A stretch of 64,000 nucleotides of DNA from Candidatus Gastranaerophilales bacterium (GTDB lineage Bacteria > Cyanobacteriota > Vampirovibrionia > Gastranaerophilales > Gastranaerophilaceae), in NCBI GenBank assembly GCA_944324915.1, contig CALUYD010000005.1:40512-104511 (forward strand). Direction: 5' to 3'. Below the pieces are notes generated by a model. The model was not told the DNA's origin and searched no databases. It worked only from the letters and a program-made list of their open reading frames with translations. Position numbers and translations under genes: made by a program. Shown here in pieces: positions 43,090-52,449 of this stretch; the stretch's first letter is position 1; every line of letters begins with the position of its first letter.

Positions 43090-44108
43090 ATAAAAAAAGA
43101 GCATTCACCCTTGTTGAAACAATTATTTCAATGATGATTATAATGATTGTAGCAGTTGGTGCAATGACTAGTTTGACTAAGAAAAAACCGCAAATAGAAT
43201 CTGTTGCATTGCGTGGTCAATATGCTTGTTGGGTAGACGATGGAACATACGGAAATACAGGCAAACTCCTAGAATGGTATTTTGATGAAAGATCTCCTAG
43301 AACATCTCGCCCTATTGTTGTTGATCCTGATGTTGGATGTAAATTAAAATTAGATCAAAGACCTGCTAATTTTTATATTTTAGCAACAGGAGCAGGTGAT
43401 TTAAATACCCCTGGGCAAGTTACAACGGTATATACCCCTGCTATTGGAAATGAGCTTGATATAGTTATCGGAAGAACTGATATTTCAGGCAGCGCTACAA
43501 CAAAAGTTTTAAATGGTGAATTGGCCGTTGCGATTGCAAATGGACCAAAGGCTTCTCAAGGAAGCGTTGTAAATGATTTAATTCCTGCAAATATTAAATC
43601 TTGTAAGTTGGTATCAGGTGATGCTTGTGCTAAATCTTGCGAGGTTGTTTCTGTATCAAGTTATGATAATTTATCAGACACTTATTCAAACTCATACAAA
43701 ATAAGAATTAACGGTTGTGGGTCAGTTGATACATTTGGTAATCCTACAATGAAATTAATTGAGTTTGATACACTAACTTATAGCGGTATATCAGGCACTA
43801 TGGATTTCAATAATATAAATCCATCGGATACTTTAATAAATACAATAGCTATGAGTAATCCGGATGGATATTATAGTGGTGTATACAGATTAAATTTTGA
43901 TTTTTATAATTCTTCATATTTGTCACCAAAAAGGTTATTAAATTTCACAAATAACACAAATAATAATTATAGCACTTCTACAAGATCTAAAATGACTAAG
44001 ATTTTAGAAAATATATCAGTAAGAAGAAAAAGTGAGTTAACAGAACTAATGAAGGAATTAAATGCGGGCGCACCCGCTAAAAATGGAGCAGTATTAATAT
44101 TATGGTAA
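43083..44108 (+). CDS. Prepilin-like protein
   Basis: A 341-residue protein: KKRAFTLVETIISMMIIMIVAVGAM is the prepilin motif with Glu at +5. The exported region has six or so Cys (YACWVDDG, DVGCKLK, CKLVSGDACAKSCEVV), likely in disulfides, and ends AKNGAVLILW, the same Gly-Ala...Trp ending as both neighbours. The glycine content is lower than theirs. It overlaps both neighbours by seven bases, so the three are translationally coupled and probably form one structure. Confidence 0.78.
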   Translation: MVNKKRAFTLVETIISMMIIMIVAVGAMTSLTKKKPQIESVALRGQYACWVDDGTYGNTGKLLEWYFDERSPRTSRPIVVDPDVGCKLKLDQRPANFYILATGAGDLNTPGQVTTVYTPAIGNELDIVIGRTDISGSATTKVLNGELAVAIANGPKASQGSVVNDLIPANIKSCKLVSGDACAKSCEVVSVSSYDNLSDTYSNSYKIRINGCGSVDTFGNPTMKLIEFDTLTYSGISGTMDFNNINPSDTLINTIAMSNPDGYYSGVYRLNFDFYNSSYLSPKRLLNFTNNTNNNYSTSTRSKMTKILENISVRRKSELTELMKELNAGAPAKNGAVLILW

Positions 44109-47100
44109 AACTTATGGAAAAAAAGAAAAGAAAATTTGGTTTTTCATTGACTGAAACAATGATTTTAATCACAATTTTGGCCATCGCCGTTGCAGCTTCT
44201 ACACCTATTATTACAAGAAAAATCGTGAATATTTCAGACGCCGGCTCAACTCTTTCAGGCGGTGCTCATGGTAGATATGAAATTTATACAAAAGAAATAA
44301 TTACTTTTGGACCCGATTCTTATGAAAAAACAACTGACCCTGATTTTTCTTCATCTTCTGGTTCATCTGGAGGTGGTGCTTCAGGTTCTGTTGTTGTTTT
44401 AAGAAGATTACCGGATAGCGAATATATTGAAGTAGTCCGCGCAAAAGGACACAAAGCTTCAGCTGGTGTTACTAATGATATTCCTGATTTAAACGCCAAT
44501 GGAAAATATAAAGAAACTATGTATGAGCAAATTAATGATGCAAAAGTACATAGAAAACCTAATGGTGAAATAGAATATGTCGAATTTAAAGACAGATTTA
44601 ATATAAATAAAAAATATCCCGTAGGTGGCGATATTATAGTTGAAAATGCCGATGTTATCTATGTTAAAGGTTGTTTAGATAAAAACTCTACTCCAAAGAA
44701 TTTTACAAAAAAGGGCAGTGCTACTTGTCTTGGAATAAAAGTAGTATTACCTAATGATGAAAATAGAATTATTGAAGGACATTTAACCGATTATTATAAT
44801 AAACACCCTCAAACTGACAATAAATTATGGCACTTAGGTGCACTTGGGGATAAAGCAGGTAATAACGAAGGCGAAGTTACCGAAATTCCTTGGGAAAGTG
44901 TTGTAAGTGGAGATAAGACAATTATAGATAGACCAATTCCTCCAACAAGAAATCCTGAAACAGGTGAAGATGAATATATTGGAACATTTGACCCAGGGCA
45001 AAATGCTAAAAATTTAGTAGTCCATGCTGTAGGTGGTGGTGGTGCCGGTGGCGGTATATCAAATGCTGGTGGCGCAATTACACCAAAAAATGCTTCTGCA
45101 AATGAATTAAATGAAATGAAAATAACCTTAGCAAGTAGATTTAAAGAAATTGCAAGGTCAAAAGGTATAAATAGCTTTAATTCAAAAAGCGTTGATCAAA
45201 TAGTTAAAGTTGTAAATGAACCAAATTTATACAAAAAAAGCTATGAAAATTTATTTAATATAAATGGTAACAGTTCTGCAACAGATGGCTATTATATTAT
45301 ATTAAACAAGTATGATGGAACAATTACAATTAGGGTTGATGTAAGAAATGGTCTAATATTCCCTAATGAGCTTTTAGACTATACAAAAGTTCTAGGTTCA
45401 CCTACTCAACAAGCGATTATCTATGATATGCCCGTTTGGGGTAATTTTGATACTATTTATGATAGAGGTTTTAGAGCGGGCGCCGTTGCTCAAGGTTGTG
45501 CAGGCGGTAAAGGTGCTGATTACACTTGGACAGAAAATCGAAGTTTTGCTTGCAAACAACAAAAATTATGCCCTGACGCCGGAGCTAGCTCACAAACAGT
45601 ATCTGGCTCTAAAACTTGTGGTGGTGGATGTGCTCAATATAACAAATTACATCAATGTATAAGTTATAATCCAACATATACTGTTTCTCCGCTAAAAAGA
45701 ACATGTACTTATCCAGAATGTACAGGTAGCTCATATTATAAAAGGAATAAGCTTTATACTGAAACAACAGGAGGATGTGGCGGTGCTGCACCACAATGTC
45801 CGGTTATGCCAAGTAGTGATAGTACTTATTCAGGAGCGTCTTTTGCTCATACATACTTAGGCGGTGGCGGTGGTTCTGCTCCTAATAGAGCTATTGCTTG
45901 TACAAGAGTAAATGGTCCTGTTGATGTGTCTTTAAATTGCAACAGTATGTCTTGTCCTGGTGCTTCAGGTGCAAATGCAAGCTTCAGTGGCGGTATTTTT
46001 GGTACAGCAAGTGGCTTGCAATCAGGTAAAATGGGAAGATCTTGTTATCCAAAAGCAGGAAACAAGGTTGCCTATTCAATTGGCGGAGGAGGCGGTACTC
46101 CTTGCGTACAAGGTTCAATTAAATTTGAATCAGGATTTTTTGGCGATGCATATTCAGACGCGGTAAGCGTAGCTAATGATAAATTAGGCGGATATGGTTT
46201 ACACATTGGCGTAAATGCAGACGGTTCAACAACTATAACAGTAAACACAAATGCTGAATCTGTTTCAGGGCTTGATTCATCATTTATGGATGCATTTGAT
46301 TCATTTGCAAATATAAGTTTCCCAACTAGCACAAATGATATATTCTCTGATTGGCTATGTGAAACAGTAGGTTCAGGCGGACCTATTGTAAAAGCTTGCG
46401 GTAAACCAGGTAGTGCAGGTAAATCAGTTGATAACTGTGACAACACAACAGGTATAAATACGGGCGCTCAAGGCAGATACAACCACATCTATGCATGGAC
46501 TATGCCATATTCTGTTAACCGCTTAACTTATGGTGAAGCAGGTGAAGCAGGTGAATATAAATCAACAAAAATTTCTCAAGTTGTTGCAGCGCTTAAAGTA
46601 AAATTAGGTAAAGGCGGTGTATGGGCAAACAATGATTGGGAAACCGGTAAACAAGGTCCTGATGGAACAGATACTGTTGTAAGCATGGGTACTAAAACCG
46701 TACTTGTTGCAAAAGGCGGCAAGGGCGGTAAACAAAACCAATATACAAACAGATATGATTTGTGTTATGCAAAAGCTGGCGTTTGTAAACTTGGAGATAA
46801 AAGTACTAATTGTTGTGAATCAGAAAAAGGTACTCGCTCAACTAAAGATATACTTATAACAGCAGGTAAAATGAGCGCATTTGAAAATATTAAAGCTCTT
46901 GTTGGTAATTCTTTAATTATCGGTACAGGTCTTGGTCGTGGCGGTGATGGCGCAGGTACAAGAGCGGGCGTTGAAGAAAATTATGACAAGAGATATTTCT
47001 TAAATGCTTCCGGATACGGTGTAAATTATCCGACTTCATCAGTATTCCAGCCTCCAGAAAATGAATTTGCGTCAGGTTCAGCTAATGCAAATGATTATAT

Positions 47101-47170
47101 AAATAAAGCCCTAACTCCTTCTGAAATGAATTTCAAAGGTGGCGATGGAGCTGTAATTATTACTTGGTAA
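44102..47170 (+). CDS. Giant glycine-rich, cysteine-rich prepilin-like protein
   Basis: A 1022-residue protein (or 1018 from the ATG at 44114). The prepilin motif is KFGFSLTETMILITILAIAVAAS. Such a length is far beyond usual pilins (150-350). From about residue 300 the chain follows a glycine-rich domain pattern (VVHAVGGGGAGGGISNAGG ... GGKGGKQNQY ... GGDGAVIITW at the end). Residues 470-640 hold more than 15 Cys, interspersed with Gly loops. It resembles a large surface adhesin hung on a pilin helix. No cleavage or binding function is proven. Confidence 0.78.
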   Translation: MVKLMEKKKRKFGFSLTETMILITILAIAVAASTPIITRKIVNISDAGSTLSGGAHGRYEIYTKEIITFGPDSYEKTTDPDFSSSSGSSGGGASGSVVVLRRLPDSEYIEVVRAKGHKASAGVTNDIPDLNANGKYKETMYEQINDAKVHRKPNGEIEYVEFKDRFNINKKYPVGGDIIVENADVIYVKGCLDKNSTPKNFTKKGSATCLGIKVVLPNDENRIIEGHLTDYYNKHPQTDNKLWHLGALGDKAGNNEGEVTEIPWESVVSGDKTIIDRPIPPTRNPETGEDEYIGTFDPGQNAKNLVVHAVGGGGAGGGISNAGGAITPKNASANELNEMKITLASRFKEIARSKGINSFNSKSVDQIVKVVNEPNLYKKSYENLFNINGNSSATDGYYIILNKYDGTITIRVDVRNGLIFPNELLDYTKVLGSPTQQAIIYDMPVWGNFDTIYDRGFRAGAVAQGCAGGKGADYTWTENRSFACKQQKLCPDAGASSQTVSGSKTCGGGCAQYNKLHQCISYNPTYTVSPLKRTCTYPECTGSSYYKRNKLYTETTGGCGGAAPQCPVMPSSDSTYSGASFAHTYLGGGGGSAPNRAIACTRVNGPVDVSLNCNSMSCPGASGANASFSGGIFGTASGLQSGKMGRSCYPKAGNKVAYSIGGGGGTPCVQGSIKFESGFFGDAYSDAVSVANDKLGGYGLHIGVNADGSTTITVNTNAESVSGLDSSFMDAFDSFANISFPTSTNDIFSDWLCETVGSGGPIVKACGKPGSAGKSVDNCDNTTGINTGAQGRYNHIYAWTMPYSVNRLTYGEAGEAGEYKSTKISQVVAALKVKLGKGGVWANNDWETGKQGPDGTDTVVSMGTKTVLVAKGGKGGKQNQYTNRYDLCYAKAGVCKLGDKSTNCCESEKGTRSTKDILITAGKMSAFENIKALVGNSLIIGTGLGRGGDGAGTRAGVEENYDKRYFLNASGYGVNYPTSSVFQPPENEFASGSANANDYINKALTPSEMNFKGGDGAVIITW

Positions 47171-47184
47171 ATAAGGTATAAAAA

Positions 47185-47835
47185 ATGAAAAAATATGCAT
47201 TTACTTTAGTAGAAACATTATTAGTATTCGTTGTAATCGGCGTTTTAGCGGTATTATTAATAAGCGCTGTTATGGGTTTGCAACCGGATAGAGAAAAAGT
47301 AATGTTCAAAAAAGCCTATTCAATTGCAGAAAGAACGGTAGGTGAGCTTGTAAACGATGAAAGCATATATCCGTATGATCCTGAAAGATTAGGATTTTAC
47401 TATGACGATGACGCTATTGTAGAAGGTACAAATACCGTATATGGCGGTGATTCTAAGTTCTGCATGTTTTTTGCAAGAAAATTAAACACTTTTGCGGACG
47501 CTGTTTTTGATGCTACAAATAATCAATGTACTTTTGAAACAACAGACGGCATTCATTGGACAGTTCCAAGTAAGTTTGTACAACCTGATAAATCAGCAGT
47601 TGCTATTATGGTAGATATAAATTCAGATAAAGATCCAAACTATCCAAATTATACTCCTGATGAGGTTATCGCTGATACATCTTTATTAGATAAGGATTTA
47701 CATCCTGATTTAGATGAAGAAAATCGTGACAGGTATTATATATTTGTTGAATTTGATGGCAGAGTTCGAGTTGCGCCTAATTCAATTGAAGAGGAATATT
47801 TAAAATCTCATGACGCAAGAAAAGAAAAGGAATAA
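47185..47835 (+). CDS. Prepilin-like protein
   Basis: A 216-residue protein: KKYAFTLVETLLVFVVIGVLAVLL is the prepilin N-terminus. The exported part is acidic with two Cys (SKFCMFF, NQCTFE), an IHWTVP strand and MVDINSDKDPN, a Ca-loop-like stretch seen in many small pilins. It ends with a charged tail rich in Glu and Arg. AAGGT precedes the ATG, 14 bases after the giant prepilin. Likely a minor pilin of the same assembly. Confidence 0.8.
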   Translation: MKKYAFTLVETLLVFVVIGVLAVLLISAVMGLQPDREKVMFKKAYSIAERTVGELVNDESIYPYDPERLGFYYDDDAIVEGTNTVYGGDSKFCMFFARKLNTFADAVFDATNNQCTFETTDGIHWTVPSKFVQPDKSAVAIMVDINSDKDPNYPNYTPDEVIADTSLLDKDLHPDLDEENRDRYYIFVEFDGRVRVAPNSIEEEYLKSHDARKEKE

Positions 47836-48040
47836 TAATCAAGAAATTGCAATAGGTAAAACTTATAGACATTACAAAGGAAATGTTTATAAAATTATCG
47901 GTTTTGCAAAACATTCTGAAACTTATGAAGATATGATTGTGTATGAAGCATTATCGGATAAAAAAATTTGGGTGCGCCCAAAGAAAATGTGGAATGAGAT
48001 GATTGATGAAAATACTATAAGATTTACCCTGTTGGATTAG
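47810..48040 (+). CDS. DUF1653 protein
   Basis: A 76-residue protein matching DUF1653 (PF07866): GKTYRHYKGNVYKIIGFAKHSETYEDMIVYEAL then IWVRPKKMWNE. The fold is a small barrel of unknown function, found widely in bacteria. It overlaps the prepilin gene by 26 bases in another frame, and a GAGGA site lies a long 13 bases before the ATG. Its stop codon lies in the loop of the terminator. Confidence 0.85.
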   Translation: MTQEKKRNNNQEIAIGKTYRHYKGNVYKIIGFAKHSETYEDMIVYEALSDKKIWVRPKKMWNEMIDENTIRFTLLD

Positions 48041-48056
48041 TCCAACAGGGTTTTTA
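48026..48056 (+). terminator. Terminator of the prepilin operon
   Basis: ACCCTGTTGGA / TCCAACAGGGT, an 11-base stem with loop TTAG followed by TTTT. The DUF1653 stop TAG is in the loop itself. Confidence 0.9.
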
Positions 48057-48151
48057 AATATAGATAGCTGATTAATTGTATACAAGTATGATGTTTGGTT
48101 ATATATAATTAATCTTTTTCATACTTCCAGCTATTCTTAATTCCAGACAAT

Positions 48152-48175
48152 TGGGGCGCAAGCCCCATTTTTTTT
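48152..48175 (+). terminator. Second terminator (possible small RNA end)
   Basis: TGGGGC-GCAA-GCCCCA stem with a stable GCAA tetraloop and eight T. It lies 95 bases after the operon terminator and points the same way. A TATAAT at 48104-48109 upstream could start a transcript of about 60 bases ending here. Confidence 0.75.
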
Positions 48176-51100
48176 ATTGATAATCTTTAATTTTTCTTTG
48201 AATATCTTTTTCTAATTTATTTAGTGATTCTAATTTTCTTGATGTTTGTCTGTTTTTCCAATCGATTAATTCTTCTTCAAATTGCTTAGCGCTTATTATA
48301 CAATCACCTGTTGCAACTTGAGAGCAATGATTTTCGCTAAATTCTCTTATAAAATCTTGATATTCTAATACAATTGAATCTGATATTTCTTTTGCAATAT
48401 TTAACATGGATTCAACATCTTGAGATATATTTTCTTTTTGTTTTTCTGTTAGAAAATCATCTTCGATAATATGTCGAACGCCTGTTTTTTTGCCCATTCC
48501 CATATCAATTACCGCACTTCTTGCGCTGTATGCAGCTGATTCCATATCCATAGTAATTCCATAAGAGCCTTTAATTTTATATAAAATATTTTCTGCACTA
48601 TGTCCGCCATAGCTAGCAACCAAATCGCTTAGTATATATTCAGGTGTATATTGCGTTTCATCAGATATATTAAAATATACACAACCTCCATAATCACCCC
48701 TAGGGTCAAGTGTTATAAAATTAATATCATTAGGTTTAATCCAAGGTTTTGCCTCTTTTTCAATTACTTTATTCATAATATAAGAAGTGATTGCATGACC
48801 TGCTTCATGAGAAGCCACAATTTTCTTTCGCGTTTCTGTCATTTTTGCATTATTAGCAATTCCTGACACAGTTTGCAAAAATGCTTCATTAAAATCCATC
48901 TCATCTATTGCATCTTTATTTCTTTCTTTTGAGATAGTATCTGCAATATCAAGCATATACATTAAATCAACAACGCTAAATCCTCGAGCTGTTTTAGCTG
49001 CATTTTTTACAATATTTTCTTGTTCTTGCGGGGTTTTACCTGTAATTTTATAATTATTTTTTTCTATATAATAATCTAGAATTTCTTTTATTTGTTCATT
49101 ATTTCTTGGTTGATAAATGATAATTTGATTTAAAAATCTATTTGGTTTTAGGATATTTTCATCAATTGTTTCAGGCATATTCATTGAGCCTACAACAATT
49201 ATATTTAATTTTCCCTCTTTTTTTATTGTTTCCATTTCTGACAATAATTGACTAAATGCTTTTTGTTCATAAATTGATGATATTCCATATAGAGGGTTTG
49301 AAGCAAAATTATCAAAGTTTTCGATATATATTATTGCAGTATTTAAATCGTTTGTTTCTGCTTGAGCTTTTGCCGTTTGAATAATTTTTTTAATTTTTAA
49401 CTCTGACAAATCTGCTCTTTGAGATAGAGCATCAATATCTTTTATTGCAAAATCCTTAGCGTTGATTTTTATTATAGGAATTTTGGCTTCACCTGCAATT
49501 GCTTCAATTGTATGATATCTCCCACCACCATAAGAACCGTTATCACTGTGCCTTATTATATAGCCTTGTGTACCTATTCTTTTTTGCAAAATTCTATTTA
49601 ACAAAGTTTGAGCACTTGTCTTTGTCATAGGCATTCCTTTTATATCATTCAAGGTTTTGCCTGTTTCAAAAATTATATTACTATCATTATCATTTAAAAC
49701 ATCTGAAAGATGTTCTGTTTCTTTTGTGTATATTTCTACTTCTTTTGCTGTTATTTTATCTAAATCAACAAAATATTTTGTTACTGCACTTAATAGTGCA
49801 ATTGCTTTTTGCGGATAATTTCCTATTTTAGAACTTGTTAATTCTATTGCTTTTATAATTGCTTCAGGAGTTATATCTTTCTTTAAGTGTTCTTTTAGAT
49901 ATTTTAGAGTTTTTTCGCTTGTTAAATGTTTTTTGGCATCTTTTGCATCAATCATAGGTAGTGTTTGTTTGGCATAATTTTCAAAAATATCATAAAGTTC
50001 TTTTTTAGGACTATCTAAATACATATTATTACATTCAGGAGTTGCATTTAGTATAAAGCGAATAGTTGGTGTCTTTCTATTGGGATTGTTTTTGCTAATT
50101 TTGCCCGATAATATTTTTTCTATTTCTAAAGAAAAACCGTTTTTGCTTAATTGAATTAAATAATCTAAATTTCCTATAATAATTATTGTTTTGTTTTCAT
50201 TATCGTTGTCTTTGGATAATTTATAAATTAATGATTCAATAAAATCAAGATTAGCATATTCATTTAATATAATTGTTTCGATATTTTCTTTATCAAAATT
50301 ATCGTATTGAACATCGGGATTATTTATTAAACTTAATAAACTGCTTGTTAAATGTTCAAAATTGCTAAAATTTTCTTCATTTGTGATAACCAGAGCATTA
50401 TTTCCAAGGGCTATATTTTTTAATATTGAATTAGCTTTTGATGCGTAAAAGTCTTCTACTATTGGATTTTGTAGATTTTCTTGTTTCACTTTACCTAAGA
50501 CGCTAATTGATAATATATAATCTAGGAAAATATTTTTTAATTTTGAATTTTGTGAAAATGCAGGCATATTGAAGAATAAATAGTCTTCAAAAGACTTTTC
50601 ATTAAATTGTTTTTCTGAAAAATCAAAGACGCTTTTCATTGATTGAACAAATTCAGAAGATAAAGCCGGTTTAAAAAATCTTGGTTTTTCGTGTGTAAGT
50701 CTATCTTTTTTATAATATTCTTCCATTAATCTGTTAATTGTATCATCGGTTAATTCTTTTACTTTTTTTACAAGCTCAGGATTTGCCCACAAATTACAGT
50801 CATCATGGATATTTTTTTCAATAACACGAATTGTTTTATATGTTGATTCGGCAGTAGGATCAAAAGTACCTTCTTCATACCTTGAAATGTAATCTCTAAA
50901 ATTAATTAAAGAAGCAAGAAATAAATGCCAACCTTCAATTCTTTTAGAATGTGCCTGTATAGCTATATCAACACCCATATCATATATTTTACTTGCTTCA
51001 CTTGTAAAAGAATCAGCCATATCATGAAATATAGACATTTCTTCTTTTGATCTTTTTGTTGATACAATTTCATCTCTTATGATGCTACTTTTTAAGGTTT

Positions 51101-51221
51101 CAATAAGAAAATCGTTATTATCAACAGGCGGTGTTGTTTGTTGTTGTTTTTTTTGAGGCTTATTAAAACTAAAACGTCTTTGAAAAGCTGTATTGTTATA
51201 CGATATATTGTTTACTTTCAT
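48174..51221 (-). CDS. Clp/FtsH-like hybrid: degenerate AAA+ domains with M41-type protease
   Basis: A 1015-residue protein starting at the ATG at 51221 with a GGGAG site. In order: a Ser-Phe motif N-terminus (NTAFQRRFSF); a Clp-N-like helical region (40-170); a ClpB/C D1-like AAA region (about 265-490), whose KAIALLSAVTKYF matches the lid LPDKAIDLIDEA; an FtsH-like AAA domain (about 530-770); and an M41 peptidase with zinc site HEAGH (805-809) and the MDMESA aspartate. Both Walker A sites are damaged: GSYGGGRYH replaces GPPGTGKT, and none is visible in D1. Walker B is IENFD in place of IDEID. No membrane helix. Likely a soluble protease-like protein that lost ATPase activity. Confidence 0.78.
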   Translation of the reverse strand: MKVNNISYNNTAFQRRFSFNKPQKKQQQTTPPVDNNDFLIETLKSSIIRDEIVSTKRSKEEMSIFHDMADSFTSEASKIYDMGVDIAIQAHSKRIEGWHLFLASLINFRDYISRYEEGTFDPTAESTYKTIRVIEKNIHDDCNLWANPELVKKVKELTDDTINRLMEEYYKKDRLTHEKPRFFKPALSSEFVQSMKSVFDFSEKQFNEKSFEDYLFFNMPAFSQNSKLKNIFLDYILSISVLGKVKQENLQNPIVEDFYASKANSILKNIALGNNALVITNEENFSNFEHLTSSLLSLINNPDVQYDNFDKENIETIILNEYANLDFIESLIYKLSKDNDNENKTIIIIGNLDYLIQLSKNGFSLEIEKILSGKISKNNPNRKTPTIRFILNATPECNNMYLDSPKKELYDIFENYAKQTLPMIDAKDAKKHLTSEKTLKYLKEHLKKDITPEAIIKAIELTSSKIGNYPQKAIALLSAVTKYFVDLDKITAKEVEIYTKETEHLSDVLNDNDSNIIFETGKTLNDIKGMPMTKTSAQTLLNRILQKRIGTQGYIIRHSDNGSYGGGRYHTIEAIAGEAKIPIIKINAKDFAIKDIDALSQRADLSELKIKKIIQTAKAQAETNDLNTAIIYIENFDNFASNPLYGISSIYEQKAFSQLLSEMETIKKEGKLNIIVVGSMNMPETIDENILKPNRFLNQIIIYQPRNNEQIKEILDYYIEKNNYKITGKTPQEQENIVKNAAKTARGFSVVDLMYMLDIADTISKERNKDAIDEMDFNEAFLQTVSGIANNAKMTETRKKIVASHEAGHAITSYIMNKVIEKEAKPWIKPNDINFITLDPRGDYGGCVYFNISDETQYTPEYILSDLVASYGGHSAENILYKIKGSYGITMDMESAAYSARSAVIDMGMGKKTGVRHIIEDDFLTEKQKENISQDVESMLNIAKEISDSIVLEYQDFIREFSENHCSQVATGDCIISAKQFEEELIDWKNRQTSRKLESLNKLEKDIQRKIKDYQ

Positions 51222-51293
51222 TTTATCTCCCTTGACTTTCTTATATAACACTCAAGGAAAGAGAAAATTTGCTAAAAATTTTACAAAAATTAA

Positions 51294-52019
51294 TTATTTT
51301 TTTGTTTGCTCTATGCCTAATCCAAATAATGCAAAATCGTATTTAATTGGGTCGTTTTCATCAAATTCTTTTAATTTATCGGTTAATTCTAATACTGCCT
51401 TAAAATCATTTTGTTTTCTTTTCAATAAATTAAATTCTCTTGAAATTCTTGCAACATGGGTATCTAGCGGGATTAATAATTCTGATTTTTTAATTGATTT
51501 CCAAATTCCAAGGTCAACTTTTCCATCTCTTACCATCCATCTTAAAAACATATTTAATCTTTTAAGAGCTGAATTGTTGCTTGGTTTTGCAAACATAAAA
51601 CAAAAGCCTAAGTTATTGCAACAATTTGAATTATTATAAAAATAATCCGTAATTGTACAAAACTTGTTTTTTGAATTAAAAAGTTCTTCAAGTGAGCTTT
51701 TATCTTTAATATAGAGTTTATTTAAAATTTTTAAAAGCTCAATTAAATCTTCGCTTTTTATAAAGCGATATATAAAATTATCAAGATTATACTTATCAAA
51801 ATCAGATATTAATTCATAAGGACTATTTGCAAGCGAAAAAATATAATCTAATTTTTTTATAAAAAATTCTCTCTTGCCAAAAGCAAATAATGACGATATA
51901 AAGCCTGCTATTTCGATATCCTCTTTTGTTTTAAATTTATGAGGAAATTGAATAGGGTCATCTTTTATAAAGTCCTCTGTTTCATATTTTTTAGCTAGTT
52001 CATCAAGTTTATTTTTCAT
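51294..52019 (-). CDS. TIGR02757/DUF2400 family protein
   Basis: A 241-residue protein with the family start DPIQFPHKFKTKEDIEIAGFISSLFAFGKRE and the later WMVRDGKVDLGIWKS and PLDTHVARISRE. The fold resembles HhH-GPD DNA glycosylases, but the function is unproven. The start overlaps the TadA stop by 11 bases, as part of a minus-strand run. Confidence 0.85.
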   Translation of the reverse strand: MKNKLDELAKKYETEDFIKDDPIQFPHKFKTKEDIEIAGFISSLFAFGKREFFIKKLDYIFSLANSPYELISDFDKYNLDNFIYRFIKSEDLIELLKILNKLYIKDKSSLEELFNSKNKFCTITDYFYNNSNCCNNLGFCFMFAKPSNNSALKRLNMFLRWMVRDGKVDLGIWKSIKKSELLIPLDTHVARISREFNLLKRKQNDFKAVLELTDKLKEFDENDPIKYDFALFGLGIEQTKK

Positions 52020-52449
52020 TTCTTAATTTCTCAAAATAATTTTTTAATATTTCATTTGCTTCTTGTTCTAATATTCCGCCTTTGATGTTGATTTTTGAAT
52101 TTGCTAATTTTGCTAAATTGATTACTCCGCCAAAAGCGCCGTATTTTAAATCCCAAGAGCCAAAATAGATGTTTTTAATTCTAGCATTAATTATTGCCCA
52201 AGCACACATTGGACAAGGTTCAAGCGTTACATATATATCGCAATCATCTAATCTCCAAGAGTTTAGCTTTTCGTTAGCTTCTTTTATGGCAAGCATTTCA
52301 GCATGTGCAAAAGTTTGATTAAGTTTTTCTCTGGCGTTTGTTTTGATGCTTATAATTTCATTATTTTTAACTATTAGAGCACAAATTGGAATATCAATTT
52401 TAGTTTTTTTTGCTTCATTTAGAGCAATTTTCATAAAATTATTTAACAT
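52009..52449 (-). CDS. tadA: tRNA-specific adenosine deaminase-type protein
   Basis: A 146-residue zinc deaminase: HAEMLAIKEA (zinc His and catalytic Glu) near residue 55, and EPCPMCAWAIINARI (two Cys ligands) near residue 85. The FGGVINL loop also fits TadA. It converts A34 to inosine in tRNA-Arg(ACG). Guanine deaminase is a less likely option. It overlaps the histidine kinase stop by 11 bases and DUF2400 by 11. Confidence 0.87.
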   Translation of the reverse strand: MLNNFMKIALNEAKKTKIDIPICALIVKNNEIISIKTNAREKLNQTFAHAEMLAIKEANEKLNSWRLDDCDIYVTLEPCPMCAWAIINARIKNIYFGSWDLKYGAFGGVINLAKLANSKINIKGGILEQEANEILKNYFEKLRNEK

